Shown: positions 19,517 to 29,432 of the stretch, in pieces | Layout of the letters: each line of letters begins with the position of its first letter | Position numbering within the stretch: position 1 is the stretch's first letter | NCBI GenBank assembly: GCA_001184405.1 | Contig: LFMX01000040.1 | Coordinates: forward strand, 1-48,585 | Length of the DNA: 48,585 nt | Direction of reading: 5' to 3' | Source: Candidatus Burkholderia humilis | GTDB lineage: Bacteria; Pseudomonadota; Gammaproteobacteria; Burkholderiales; Burkholderiaceae | Program-made: the position numbers and the translations under genes | The notes under the pieces: generated by a model | What the model was told of the DNA's origin: nothing | Database searches by the model: none | Seen by the model: only the letters and a program-made list of their open reading frames with translations

Positions 19517-21325
19517 TCAGCTCGGAATGGCGAAGATGAAGAGCGTGCCGCCGAGTGCCGTGTATTTGGCGAGGTCCTTGTAGCCGCCGACCGCGCCAAG
19601 ACCTTCGGTCGACTTCTCGAGACCCGCTGCCATGCCGATGCCGGCCCAGCCGCCGATACCCGAATACACGCCGACGTACTGCTTGCCCTGATACTGATAC
19701 GTGAACACATTGCCGATGATCCCGGACGGTGTCTTGAACTTCCACAGCTCTTTGCCATCCTTGATGCGCACGGCCTTGATATAGCCTTCGAGCGTGCCAT
19801 AGAACACGATACCGCCGGCCGTCGCGAGCGCGCCAGACCACACCGAGAACTTCTCCGGCTTGGACCAGACGATCTTGCCCTTGGCCGCATCCCACGCGAT
19901 GAAGTTACCCATTGCGCCCTTTTCGTTCGGGCCGGGATACATCGACAGCGTCGCGCCGACGAACGGCTGACCCGACACGTAGTCGACATCGAATGGTTCG
20001 TAATCCATACAAACGTGGTTGGTCGGCACGAGAAACAGGCTCGAGTTCGGATCGAACGCGGCAGGCTGCTGATCCTTCGATCCCAACGCTGCCGGGCAGA
20101 TGCCCTTCACGTTGTGATCCGGACCGGTTTTTTGCGTCGAATAGCTGGCGTTGCGAATCGGCAGGCCGCTCTTGAGATCGACGCTATCGGCCCAGTTGAC
20201 GGCCGGATCGTATTTCTGCGCGACCAGCAGTTCACCCGTTTCGCGGTTCATCGTATAGCCGAAACCGTTGCGGTCGAAGTGAATGATGGCGGGCACTTTC
20301 TTGCCGTTGATATTCAGGTCCGACAGGATCATCTCGTTGACGCCGTCATAGTCCCACTCGTCGTGAGGCGTCATCTGATAGACCCACTTCGCCTTGCCGG
20401 TATTCAGGTCGCGCGCGAAGATGGTCATCGACCATTTATTGTCGCCGGGACGCTGCGTCGGATTCCACGTGCCCGGATTGCCCGAGCCGTAGTAGACAAG
20501 GTTCAGCTTCGGATCCCATGCGTACCAGCCCCATGTGGTGCCGCCGCCGTACTTCCACTGATCGCCTTGCCAGCTCTTGAGCGACGAGTCCGCGCCGACG
20601 GGTGCCATCTTGCCGTCGGTCCAGGTCATCGTGCTTTGCGGATCGATCAGCATTTCATTGTCGGGCCCAACGCTATAGGCTTTCCATGCTTCCTTGCCGT
20701 CCGAGATGTTGTAAGCGACGATGCGTCCGCGTACGCCGAATTCGCCGCCCGAGATACCGGTCAGTACTTTATCGCCGAAAACGTGCGGCGCATTGGTATT
20801 GGTTTCGCCTTTCTTCGGATCGCCGTTCTGCACGGTCCATTTGACATCACCCGTTTTCGCGTCGAGCGCGACGAGTTTCGTATCGGCTTGCTGGAGGAAG
20901 ATCTTGCCGTCGCCATAGGCCAGGCCACGATTGACCGTATCGCAGCACATCACCGAAATGACCTGATTGTCCTGCTTGGGCTGGTATTGCCAAAGGAAGG
21001 TCTGATCCTTCAGGTTGACTGCGATGACCTTGTTGGGGAATGGCGAGTGGATATACATCGTTTCGCCGATAACGAGCGGCGAGCCTTCGTGGCCACGCAG
21101 CACGCCTGTCGACATGGTCCAGGCAACCTCTAGTTTGCCGACGTTGTTTTCGTTGATTTGCTTGAGCGTGCTATAGCGGTGATTGGAATAATCGCCCGCC
21201 TGCGCTGCCCAGTTCGAGGGATTCTTGATCAGGCTGTCGAGTTGCGAGTCGGCCTGCGCCATGAGCGAGTTGAGGCCAGCCGTTGCAACCACCGCTAGTC
21301 CAAGAACCAGGGTGCGTACGTTCAC
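19517..21325 (-). CDS. xoxF: Lanthanide-dependent PQQ methanol dehydrogenase XoxF
   Basis: 602 residues from a GTG start, with a signal peptide and an eight-bladed quinoprotein propeller. Vicinal cysteines (Cys127-Cys128, SVMCCDT), Glu195 in [10 protein letters not shown], and [12 protein letters not shown] are seen. Asp325 is the catalytic base and Asp327, two residues on, is the extra carboxylate that marks XoxF and binds a lanthanide; calcium MxaF enzymes have Ala there. It oxidises methanol to formaldehyde (or on to formate) in the periplasm, passing electrons to cytochrome c. GGAGGA lies just upstream of the GTG; a longer in-frame start at 21382 seems less likely. PQQ genes are not in the window. 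The frame is intact. Confidence 0.95.
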   Translation of the reverse strand: MNVRTLVLGLAVVATAGLNSLMAQADSQLDSLIKNPSNWAAQAGDYSNHRYSTLKQINENNVGKLEVAWTMSTGVLRGHEGSPLVIGETMYIHSPFPNKVIAVNLKDQTFLWQYQPKQDNQVISVMCCDTVNRGLAYGDGKIFLQQADTKLVALDAKTGDVKWTVQNGDPKKGETNTNAPHVFGDKVLTGISGGEFGVRGRIVAYNISDGKEAWKAYSVGPDNEMLIDPQSTMTWTDGKMAPVGADSSLKSWQGDQWKYGGGTTWGWYAWDPKLNLVYYGSGNPGTWNPTQRPGDNKWSMTIFARDLNTGKAKWVYQMTPHDEWDYDGVNEMILSDLNINGKKVPAIIHFDRNGFGYTMNRETGELLVAQKYDPAVNWADSVDLKSGLPIRNASYSTQKTGPDHNVKGICPAALGSKDQQPAAFDPNSSLFLVPTNHVCMDYEPFDVDYVSGQPFVGATLSMYPGPNEKGAMGNFIAWDAAKGKIVWSKPEKFSVWSGALATAGGIVFYGTLEGYIKAVRIKDGKELWKFKTPSGIIGNVFTYQYQGKQYVGVYSGIGGWAGIGMAAGLEKSTEGLGAVGGYKDLAKYTALGGTLFIFAIPS

Positions 21326-21695
21326 GTCTCCTCCAGAATGATGATGCATCCAACCCAGGGACGACCACGCTACCGGTTGCATCGAGCGCGCCTACGAATG
21401 CGGGTAACGAGCTTCGCTGCGCCCGGTTCATTGCCGGGCGCATGCGTAACGGCGTCGTTTGCATATTCCATGCCGATTTAATACGTTCGTGCTTGGGCGC
21501 CTGTATTTCGCTTGCGGCAATGTTGCTTGGGGACGTGTGCGGGTTAAGTAATGACACAACCTGTGTCAAATACGCGAATGCTTTTGTTCTGTTCCGTTTT
21601 GTTCTGCGGGACATATTGCGTTGCAGCATTTTTTGTTTTGCCTGTGCGCTTTTGATGATGCGTGCATACTGGGCTTTTTTGCGGAGGCTTTCGTC
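21326..21695. promoter_or_regulatory. Divergent control region between xoxF and phhB
   Basis: This 370-bp gap must hold promoters for both directions. A palindrome TGACACA-ACC-TGTGTCA lies at 21552-21568. A direct repeat TTTTGTTCTG occurs at 21582-21591 and 21597-21606. Either could bind a regulator of the methanol genes; this is inferred from position only. Confidence 0.45.
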
Positions 21696-22070
21696 ATGAC
21701 TCAGGCTGAGAAGGTTTATTCAGAGGATGAAATCAAGCAGCGTTTGACCGGACCGCTCAAGCACTGGTATGTCGAGGATGGATGGCTGCGGCGCAAGTTC
21801 AAGACCGAAGGCTGGAAGGGCACGGTCATGGTCGTGAATACGGTCGGGCATCTTGCCGAAGCGGCTTGGCATCATCCGGATTTGACGGTTTCTTATGCGT
21901 TTGTTGTGGTTAAGTTGATGACGCATTCGGCGAAGGGGATTACTGATAAGGATCTTGCTCTGGCTTCTAAGATTGAGGAGGTCGTACAGTGGCAACCCGG
22001 GGTTGAGGGCGGGCCGCTCGAGGGGACGCCTTCTGATGATCAGCGGTTTCGCTATATCAAATACGATTAG
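21696..22070 (+). CDS. phhB: 4a-hydroxytetrahydrobiopterin dehydratase (pterin-4a-carbinolamine dehydratase)
   Basis: 124 residues. The pterin dehydratase signature is clear: HWYVEDGWLRRKFKTEGWKG, then VGHLAEAAWHHPDLTVSYAFV with the catalytic His-His-Pro, and ITDKDLALASKIEEVV. It dehydrates 4a-hydroxy-pterins. Its place between xoxF and H4MPT genes, and not beside a phenylalanine hydroxylase, suggests a role with H4MPT or another pterin cofactor. GGAGG lies upstream of the ATG. The frame is intact. Confidence 0.92.
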   Translation: MTQAEKVYSEDEIKQRLTGPLKHWYVEDGWLRRKFKTEGWKGTVMVVNTVGHLAEAAWHHPDLTVSYAFVVVKLMTHSAKGITDKDLALASKIEEVVQWQPGVEGGPLEGTPSDDQRFRYIKYD

Positions 22071-22132
22071 AAACTTGGTGCTGCTGTTTTGTTTTTGGCT
22101 CTTTAAGCTGCGCTTGGGCTAGGGTGACGTTG

Positions 22133-22166
22133 TTTTTTTCGTGCAAAACTTTTTTTCGTGCAAAAC
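22133..22166. repeat. Perfect 17-bp tandem duplication
   Basis: TTTTTTTCGTGCAAAAC is repeated at 22133-22149 and 22150-22166 in the intergenic gap after phhB. Confidence 0.95.
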
Positions 22167-22179
22167 GCTTCTGGTTTCT

Positions 22180-22233
22180 TGCTTTTTATTCAGTAATCCC
22201 CCCGCCGGGGAGGCGGTTACTGAATAAAAAGCA
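22180..22233. terminator. Long perfect hairpin downstream of phhB
   Basis: A 17-bp perfect stem (TGCTTTTTATTCAGTAA and its complement at 22217-22233) encloses a 20-base GC-rich loop. The T and A runs lie inside the stem rather than as a free tail, so this could be a bidirectional terminator or a structured regulatory RNA ahead of mptG. Confidence 0.5.
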
Positions 22234-22341
22234 CAAACAAAAGCAGCAGCAAGCAAAAAAATCACCGCACTTGGTACAACTTTTGCTTAGCTAAAAAACC
22301 CGAAAAACGCCCCGGCCGCGATAGCGAAAACAGAACCCCAA

Positions 22342-23378
22342 ATGCTGACCGTCCGCCTAACCCCACCCAGCGCGCTCATCATCGAAACGCCTGCACGGTT
22401 GCACTTAGGCTTCCCGATCCCAACGGTTCGCTGGGCCGCGCCTTCGGCAGCCTGGGCTTATCGATCGAATCCCACGGCACGCGTCTAACCGCGCGAACGG
22501 CAATCCGAACGCAAAAACCGCGCATAGAAGGCGCAATCACACAAGACCAGCACGACCGCATCGACCGGTACATAAGCGAGCTAAAGAGCGCATTCAACAT
22601 AAAGAACCAGACGATCGACATCGACGTACACGAAATGCCGCGCCCGCACACGGGCTTAGGTTCGGGGACGCAACTGGCCTTAGCAGTAGGCACAGCATTC
22701 ATCCGTCTGACAGGCATACAAGCATCCACAGCGGACATCGCAAAAGCGCTGGAACGCGGCGCCCGTTCGGGCATCGGCATACATGGCTTCGATCACGGCG
22801 GCCTGATCGTCGACGGCGGACGCAACATCCAAAAAAGCGGCACAGAACCAAGCATTCCTCCGCTCCTGGCGCGACAACATTTCCCTGATGCCTGCGCATC
22901 CTGCTCATCGACGATACCTCGCGCGAAGGTCTGCACGGCGATGAAGAACGCCGCGGTCTCGCCGCGCTCGCACCTTTTCCGGCATCGCTTGCCGCGCATC
23001 TGAGCCATCTCGTGTTGATGCGCATCCTGCCCGCCGTCGCGGAACACGATTTCACCCTGTTCGCCGATGCAATCAGCGCACTGCAACAGACCATCGGCGA
23101 ATATTTCGCGCCCGTGCAAAGCGGCGTGTTCGCCAGCCCCGCCGTGGCGCGCGCGCTCGAAGCGGTTGCCGCCGAGCAGAAGGCGGGCATCGGACAGACG
23201 TCGTGGGAACCGTCGGCTTTGCGTTTGTCGCGAACGCACACGATGCACAACGTGCCCTCCAACCGCGCAACGTGTCACGCGCGGTACGCCGCTCACGTTC
23301 TCGATCTGCAGCGCGCGCAACCGTGGTGCGTCGTGGAGCGCGGCGCACGCGCATCATCGCGGCGCGAACGCGGCCTAA
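22342..23378 (+). pseudogene. mptG: Beta-ribofuranosylaminobenzene 5'-phosphate synthase MptG, frameshifted
   Basis: This commits p-aminobenzoate to the H4MPT cofactor. Reconstructed across frames: MLTVRLTPPSALIIETPARL, then NGSLGRAFGSLGLSIES, HEMPRPHTGLGSGTQLAL (the GHMP-type GLGSGTQ motif), GARSGIGIHGFDHGGLIVDG, LVLMRILPAVAEHDF and AEQKAGIGQTSW. Single-base deletions near 22415 and 22893 account for the first two shifts, and more breaks follow after about 23210. The likely original stop is 23376-23378. First gene of the H4MPT run on this strand. Confidence 0.85.
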
Positions 23379-23419
23379 AAGCACACCCCTTTTCTTCGAT
23401 ACAGCCAAGAGCCCTCGAC

Positions 23420-24348
23420 ATGCCCGAAGCCACCGAAAGACCCTATGTGCTGCACATGTTCACGAGCACGCCGCAAATGAGTCCGTTCGATGTCAATATG
23501 GCCGCCGATGCCGGCTATCAAATCCTCGTGCCGTATTGCAACGTCGGCGAGGACAACGTCGTGCAACTCACACAGGACGCCATCTTTTCGCGCGGTCCCA
23601 AAGGCGTGTCGCGCACCGGCATCTTCATCGGCGGACGCGATGTCATGCAGGCCGCCGACATGCTCGAACGCGCGCGCCATGCGATGGTCCCGCCCTTCGA
23701 AGTCTCCGTGTTCGCCGATCCGAGCTGCGCCTACACGACCGCTGCCGCACTCGTCGCGCTCGCAGAAAAACATCTTAAAACGCAGCAAAATCTCGATTTC
23801 GGCGGCAAGCGCGTCTTGATCCTCGGCGGCACGGGCGCAGTCGGCCGCGTCGCGGCGGCGATGGCCGCATCGCTCGGCGCGGATGTCGCCGTCGCGAGTC
23901 ATTCGAGTGCATCGCGCGCGACGCATGTGAGCGACGAGATCAACCGCCGCTTCGATATCGCGACATCGGGCATCGCAACGGGATCGCCCGAGCAGTTGCA
24001 TAAGGAACTCGCGCGCGCAGAGGTCGTGTTCGCGACCGCTGTCGCGGGCAGCAGGTCATGAGCGCCACCGATCTCGCGCAGGCCAAGAACCTCCTGATTG
24101 CCGCCGATGTCAACGCCGTGCCGCCCGAAGGCATCGCGGGCGTGAACATGATGGACGACGGCAAGCCGCTTGCAGGCGCTGCACGCGCGGACGCGATCGG
24201 CATCGGCGCGCTGGCGATCGGCAACGTGAAGTATCAGGTCGAACATCGGCTCTTCGTGCGCATGCGCACCGGCGGCAAGCCCGTCTATCTCGGCTTTCCC
24301 GAAGCATTCGATGAAGCGCGCGCCATTGTTGCGGGACAGGGATCATGA
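23420..24348 (+). pseudogene. mtdB: NAD(P)-dependent methylene-H4MPT dehydrogenase MtdB, frameshifted
   Basis: It would oxidise methylene-H4MPT to methenyl-H4MPT. The N-terminal 215 residues are open: YVLHMFTSTPQMSPFDVNMA, GIFIGGRDVMQAADML, and the Rossmann loop GGKRVLILGGTGAVGRVAAA. A single-base deletion near 24046 (VFATAVAG) then shifts the frame. The rest is intact in the next frame (QVMSATDLAQAKNLLIAADVNAV to IVAGQGS). The stop overlaps the start of the next gene. Confidence 0.9.
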
Positions 24349-25580
24349 ATCCACGCCGCGCCGCGTGCGGTGGCGGGGCTGTCTGCACGCCTGCTTGCGC
24401 AATCGGCTGCGCGCGCGGGCCTGAACGTCGTCGCGCTCGATATCTTCGGCGATCGCGATACGCGTGAGCATGCGCAAGCGTCCTGCTTGCGCAATCGGCT
24501 GCGCGCGCGGGCCTGAACGTCGTCGCGCTCGATATCTTCGGCGATCGCGATACGCGTGAGCATGCGCAAGCGTGGTTCGATATCGGCGGTGAAGGCTTGT
24601 CGATCGATCGCGCGCGTCTTTATGATGCGCACGCCACGCGTCTGCCACGCATGCTCGGCCTGCTCGTCACGAGCGGGCTCGAGCCGCTTGCGAGCGAGTT
24701 AAGCAGCGCGCCGCATCTGCCGCGCTTTATCGGCAATGGTGCGGATGCGCTCGCCGTGCGCGATCCGCGCCGCTTTTTCGGCTTGCTCGATCGAGCGGGC
24801 ATCATGCATCCCGAAGTGCGTTATGCGATTCCGGACAATCGCGAAGGCTGGCTCGTAAAGCGGCCCGACGGCTGCGGCGGCACGCATATCGAATGGCTAT
24901 CGAAAGTCGATCATGTGAAGAATAGCGCTTATTTCCAGCGCTTTTCTCGTGGATGCTCGATGTCCGCGCTCTTCGTCGCGGCACATCGTGAAGTGAAGGT
25001 GATCGGCTTTGTCGAGTAATTGACGATCGAAGCGGGCACGCTGCCCTTCATTCACGCAGGCTCGCTCGGGCCGATCGAATTGCCTGACGATATGGCTGCG
25101 CGCATCGTGCAGGCTATCGAAGCGATCGTCTGGGAAACCAACTTGACGGGCCTGAACAGCATCGACTTTCTGCTTGATGACAAGGCCTTCAGCGTGCTCG
25201 AAATCAACACGCGTCCTTCTTCGACGATGGCGCTCTATTAAGCCGCATGGCCCGATGCATGGCCGCGTGGTTTGATCGGCGCGCATCTCGATGCATGCCT
25301 GCACGGCGAACTGCCGCACACGCATACCGCGATGAAGCGGCCGCCGCGACGCGTAGGTCAGCGCGTCGTCTTCGCGCCGAAGCGCTTCACGGTCACGCCT
25401 GAATTCAGCGACTTCTGCTTCAACGACAGCGCGTGTCACGATGTGCCGCTGCCTCACGCGCGCATCGAACAAGGCATGCCGGTGTGCACCATCAGCGCCG
25501 TCGCGCCCACACTCGAGCGCTTGCGCGACGCGCTCAAATGCGAACACGCGCGCCTTTTGCAACGTACCGAAACGATCTGA
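24345..25580 (+). pseudogene. ATP-grasp protein of the H4MPT cluster, with duplication and in-frame stops
   Basis: Pieces such as GLNVVALDIFGDRDTREHA, WLVKRPDGCGGTHIEWLS and DKAFSVLEINTRPSSTMALY show an ATP-grasp ligase, of the kind encoded in methylotroph H4MPT clusters with no settled function. Lesions seen: an N-terminal frame problem; a perfect 92-bp tandem duplication at 24390-24573; a TAA at 25017-25019 inside FVE*LTIEAG; and a second TAA at 25239-25241 inside ALY*AAWPDAW. Apart from those stops the frame after 24597 reads on to 25580. The nonsense codons argue for real decay. Confidence 0.85.
24390..24573. repeat. Perfect 92-bp tandem duplication inside the ATP-grasp gene
   Basis: The unit starting CCTGCTTGCGCAATCGG occurs at 24390-24481 and again at 24482-24573 with no difference by eye. 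It is not a multiple of three and shifts the frame; removing one copy rejoins EHAQA to WFDIGGEG. Confidence 0.95.
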
Positions 25581-25583
25581 TCC

Positions 25584-26581
25584 ATGAGTTTATCCCAGAA
25601 AATAAGCGTCAATGCATTGAGCGAGCGCCTCGTCTTGCGTCTTGTCGATGACGCCGAGCGCCTTGGTCTTGTCATCACGAAGACGCCTGCGGGCACCGTG
25701 ATCGTCGATGCCGGTGTGAACGCGAAAGGCAGCGTGGACGCGGGCATCTTGATCGCGCGCATCTGCATGGGCGGGCTCGGCCGCGTGGCGCGACGCATCG
25801 CGTTCGATCACGCGCCGCTCTGGCCAACGTATATCGAAGTACATACGTCGGCGCCGGTGCTCGCGTGTCTCGCGAGTCAATACGCGGGCTGTGGAGTTTG
25901 TCCGCGTCGAAGGAAGAGACCGGCGGCAAAAAGTTCTTTTCGCTCGGCTCGGGTCCGACGCGTACGCTTGCGGTTAAAGAGCCGCTATTCGATAAGCTCG
26001 GTTATCGCGATCGTCATTCACATGGCGCGCTCGTGATGGAAGTGGATCGCTTGCCGCCGCAAGTCGTCATCGACAAAGTGCTCAACGATTTCGGACTCGC
26101 ACCCGATCATCTGACGATTGCCGTCACGCCGACGCATTTGATCGCGGGCACGGTACAGGTCGTCGCGCGCGTCGTCGAGGTCGCGTTGCACAAGACGCAT
26201 GTGCTGGGCATCGCGCTCGATGAAATCGTCGAAGGCAGCGGCAGCGCGCCCTTACCGCCGCCGCCCGACAGCATTCAGGCGATGGGCCGCACCAACGACG
26301 CCATTCTTTATGCCGGCCGTGTGCATCTGACCGTGAGGAGCGATGCAGTGGCCAAGCGTCTTGCAGCGGAATTGCCGTCATCGAATGCGCGCGATTATGG
26401 GCGTCCCTTCGCCGATATCTTCAAGGCCTTCAACTACGACTTCTACCAGATCGATGCCGCGCTCTTCGCACCCGCCGAGGTCTGGATTTCAAGCCTCGAA
26501 AGCGGCGCGACGTATCACGGCGGCAAGGTCGACAAGGCGCTGCTCGATGCGCAATGGCTCGCGTCAGGAGACGCGACATGA
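25584..26581 (+). pseudogene. mch: Methenyl-H4MPT cyclohydrolase Mch, frameshifted
   Basis: It would hydrolyse methenyl-H4MPT to formyl-H4MPT. MSLSQKISVNALSERLVLRL, PAGTVIVDAGVNAKGSVDAG and ARICMGGLGRVARR open the gene; EETGGKKFFSLGSGPTRTLA, DFGLAPDHLTIAVTPTHLIAG, ALDEIVEGSGSAPLPPP and AMGRTNDAILYAGRVHL follow in another frame. A two-base insertion (TG repeated) near 25890 in YAGW explains the shift, and the total length is two over a multiple of three. The stop overlaps the next start (ATGA). Confidence 0.92.
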
Positions 26582-27498
26582 TGCGCGTCGCCATCATGAC
26601 CGATGAAACCGGCTGGCACACGGGACGCCTTAAAAAAGCGTTCCGCGCGCGCGGCGTGGATGCGCGTTGCGTCGATCTCGCGGAGTGCCGCATCGATACG
26701 ACATGGAAGCCTTACGGTCTTGCGATTCCCGGTTTCGGTCACACGTTGCCCGATGCCGTGTTCGTGCGCGGCATTGCAGGCGGAACCTTTGAACAGGTCA
26801 CGCTAAGGCTCGGCATTCTGCACGCGCTGCGCGAATCGGGCGTGCCGGTTTATAACGATGCACGCGCCACCGAGCGCAGCGTCGACAAGTCGATGACGAG
26901 CTTCCTGCTCAATCGATATGGCGTGCTCACGCCCGCGACATGGGCCGGTGAATCGGCCGCATTTACGCAACGGGTGTTGATGCGTGAAGCCGCGGCGAAT
27001 CGGCAGGTCGTGATAAAGCCGCTCTTCGGATCGCAAGGAAAAGGCCTTGAGAAAGCGGGTTTGACGCTGCCATCTCTCGAACCCTTCAACAAAGTGGCCT
27101 ATTTACAGCGTTATATCGATGCAGGCGAACCCGGCTTCGACTGGCGCGTGCTCGTCATCGGCTCGCAAGCGGTCGCGGCAATGAAGCGCGTCGGCGACGA
27201 TGGATGGATTCACAACTTCGCGCGCGGCGCCACATGCGAACCTGCAGCGCTGACGCCTTCGCTTGCCGATGTCGCCGTGCGCGCGACGCAAGCGCTCGGG
27301 CTCGATTATGCGGGCATCGACCTCATTGCCTCGGACGCGGAGCAACGTCCGCTCGTGCTCGAAGTGAACGGCGTGGCCGCGTGGCGTGGATTGCAATCGG
27401 TGACGCCGGTCGATATCGCCGCGTTGCTCGTCGATGATCTGATCGATCGCAAGATGGCTTCGGCCGTTTCTTCGACTTCCGCTCATGCCGCGCGTTGA
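26578..27498 (+). CDS. RimK-like ATP-grasp ligase of the H4MPT cluster
   Basis: 306 residues of the RimK/ATP-grasp class. Seen: YNDARATERSVDKSMTSFLL, QVVIKPLFGSQGKGLEKAG (ATP-binding loop), GFDWRVLVIGSQAVAAMKR, WIHNFARGATCEPA and VLEVNGVAAWRGLQ. RimK-type enzymes add glutamate to acceptors; the archaeal relative MptN adds glutamate to H4MPT, a possible job here. It overlaps mch and the CitG-like gene on both sides. This is one of the few intact genes in the H4MPT run. Confidence 0.85.
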   Translation: MMRVAIMTDETGWHTGRLKKAFRARGVDARCVDLAECRIDTTWKPYGLAIPGFGHTLPDAVFVRGIAGGTFEQVTLRLGILHALRESGVPVYNDARATERSVDKSMTSFLLNRYGVLTPATWAGESAAFTQRVLMREAAANRQVVIKPLFGSQGKGLEKAGLTLPSLEPFNKVAYLQRYIDAGEPGFDWRVLVIGSQAVAAMKRVGDDGWIHNFARGATCEPAALTPSLADVAVRATQALGLDYAGIDLIASDAEQRPLVLEVNGVAAWRGLQSVTPVDIAALLVDDLIDRKMASAVSSTSAHAAR

Positions 27499-28305
27499 CG
27501 CCAGCGCCGCGTTCCTGCGTGCATGCGCGCTCGACATCGAAACGATGAAGCCGGGCAACGTGAGCGTCGCGAGCGCGGGACATGGCATGACCGCGACGCA
27601 GTTCATTGCGAGCGCGGACGCTGCATCGCGGCGCGGACTTTTTACGCCTGGTGTGCGCGTAGGCGCGCGTATTTTCGATGCCGTGCGCGCCACGTTCGAT
27701 GCCGTTTTCTGCAATACGAACCTCGGCATCGTGCTACTGTGCGCGCCGTTGTGCGCCGCACTTGAACTTGCATCGCACGATATCGCGCGCTGGCATGACG
27801 CAACGCAATACGTGCTCGCCGACCTCGATATCGACGATGCGCGCTTGGCTTATCGTGCGATTGCGCTGGCGAATCCCGGCAGTCTTGGCGAAGCGCCCGA
27901 GCAATCAGTGCACGCTACGCCGAGCGTCACCTTGCGTGAAGCGATGATGCTTGCCTCCGAGCGCGACAGCATCGCGCGCCAGTATGCGAATGGTTTCGCG
28001 GACGTGTTCGACATTGCGCTCAGACTCGATACGACGCGCGAACACGAAGCGATGCTCGATGCATTCCTCACATGCCTCGCCACATGGCCTGACTCGCACA
28101 TTGTGCGCAAGCACGGCATGACGATGGCGCAAAGTGTCACGCATGAAGCGGTCGAACACGTGCGCACTGGCGTCAGGCGGGATGCCCCACACGAGCCACC
28201 GAGCTCGACGCGTGGGATGCGGATTTGAAGGAGCGCGGCATCAATCCGGGCACGAGCGCGGATCTGTCGGTGGCAGCGATGTTTATCGCGTTTTTATCGT
28301 GTTGA
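27485..28305 (+). pseudogene. Triphosphoribosyl-dephospho-CoA synthase-like (CitG/MdcB family), frameshifted at the C-terminus
   Basis: About 240 residues are open: CALDIETMKPGNVSVASAGHGM, NTNLGIVLLCAPL, IALANPGSLGEAPEQ, ARQYANGFADVFDI and HIVRKHGMTMAQSV. Near 28195 the frame shifts, and the conserved end ELDAWDADLKERGINPGTSA-DLSVAAMF is in the next frame to a TGA at 28303-28305. CitG relatives occur in methylotroph H4MPT clusters and are implicated in cofactor assembly, not citrate lyase. The lost tail carries the family's NPGTSADL motif, so activity is probably gone. Confidence 0.82.
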
Positions 28306-28362
28306 GCGTGCATGAAGCGCGCCGGGCGTGACTTGAAATTGGCACGGAACCTGTTAGGCAGT

Positions 28363-28401
28363 ACGGGCTTAAGCGAGTGCATCGTTTAAGCCCGTTTTTT
28401 T
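28363..28401 (+). terminator. Rho-independent terminator
   Basis: ACGGGCTTAA pairs with TTAAGCCCGT (28386-28395) around a 13-base loop and is followed by seven T. It ends the H4MPT run ahead of fae. Confidence 0.88.
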
Positions 28402-28507
28402 AGTCTAAGAAGTCGTGGATGATCCGGACGTGGCTCAAGACGGTGAATGAAGCTGCGCGCCGAGAGCAAGTCGATCGCACCTGGAACCACATCACTGGAG
28501 GAACAGC

Positions 28508-29017
28508 ATGGCCAAGATCAACCGCGTCCTGGTAGGAGAGTCGCTAGTCGGCAATGGCAACGAGGTCGCACACATCGACTTGATCATCGGACCGCGAGGT
28601 TCCGCTGCCGAAACTGCGTTTTGCAACGCGCTCACGAACAACAAGGATGGCTTTACGTCGCTGCTCGCCGTGGTCGCGCCGAATCTGCTGACCAAGCCGA
28701 ACACGATTCTCTTCAACAAGGTGACGATCAAGGGCGCCAAGCAGGCCGTGTAGATGTTCGCCCCGGCGCAACGCGCGGTGGCGATGGCGGTAGCAGATAG
28801 CGTCGAATCAGGCGTGATTCCCGCTGATGAAGCCGATGACGTGTTCGTTTGCGTCGGCGTGTTCATCCATTGGGAAGCGGACGACGATCAGAAGATTCAC
28901 GACTACAACTATCAAGCGACCAAGGAAGCGCTGGCGCGCGCGATTTCAGGTGAGCCTAAAGCTTCTGAAGTCGTCTCCAAGAAGGGTTCGATGTCGCATC
29001 CTTTTTCGCCGAGCTGA
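28508..29017 (+). pseudogene. fae: Formaldehyde-activating enzyme Fae, with premature amber stop
   Basis: Fae condenses formaldehyde with H4MPT. The frame reads [33 protein letters not shown] with the active-site His in NEVAHID, then GAKQAV, a TAG at 28751-28753, and then continues in the same frame as [20 protein letters not shown] and [17 protein letters not shown] to a TGA at 29017. Family members read a Gln at the TAG position, so CAG to TAG is the likely change. Total length (169 residues if read through) is normal. GGAGG precedes the ATG. Nothing suggests stop-codon recoding. Confidence 0.93.
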
Positions 29018-29082
29018 GGTTTTTTGGTTGCTGGCGCGGGTGGATATGCCGCTCGCGCTGGTCTTCTTTCGAGGTTGCTCGC

Positions 29083-29391
29083 ATGGGTCGAGATCGTTTT
29101 TCGTTGTTGGCGTTTGCTTGCTTCATGCTGGTGTCGCCTTTTGCGTTTGGCGCTTCGTCTTCTAATTCTGCTTCGGCGCATGACTACCCGACGCAAGGGC
29201 GTGTGGAGTATGTGCTCGGCTGTATGGACGACAACGGGCATGACTTCGTCAACATTTATAAGTGCTCTTGTGCGATCGATAAGATTGCTCAGGTGCTGTC
29301 TTATGATGATTTTGTTGAGCAGTCTACGTTTTCTAAGTATGCGACGCTTGGAGGGGAAGGGGGCTTTGATCCTCGCGCGGATCGGGCTTAG
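29083..29391 (+). CDS. Small secreted cysteine-containing protein of the C1 locus, C-terminally altered
   Basis: 102 residues with a signal peptide (LLAFACFMLVSPFAFG). The mature part has GRVEYVLGCMDDNGHDFVNIYKCSCAIDKIAQ, with three cysteines, and SYDDFVEQSTFSKYATLGGEGG. Proteins like this recur beside PQQ methanol dehydrogenase genes by my recollection; function is unknown. The sequence ends abruptly in GFDPRADRA, encoded within one arm of an inverted repeat (29360-29432), so the natural C-terminus has probably been lost. Confidence 0.6.
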   Translation: MGRDRFSLLAFACFMLVSPFAFGASSSNSASAHDYPTQGRVEYVLGCMDDNGHDFVNIYKCSCAIDKIAQVLSYDDFVEQSTFSKYATLGGEGGFDPRADRA

Positions 29392-29432
29392 GCACAAACC
29401 CACGCCCGATCCGCGCGGAGGATCAAAGCCCC
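29360..29432. repeat. Inverted repeat at the junction of two convergent truncated genes
   Basis: The 28-base arm 29360-29387 matches the complement of 29404-29432 with a single-base indel, around a 16-base centre. It encodes the odd C-terminal tails of both flanking reading frames, suggesting a fold-back rearrangement or a chimeric join. Confidence 0.85.

Noticed and set aside
19517..21325. Calling the dehydrogenase a calcium-type MxaF
   Set aside because: The residue two after the catalytic Asp is Asp (WDYDGVN), the XoxF marker, and no mxaI-like small subunit is nearby.
28751..28753. TAG in fae as pyrrolysine or other recoding
   Set aside because: No recoding element or dedicated tRNA is visible, and TAA and TAG stops occur in unrelated genes too, so nonsense mutation is simpler.
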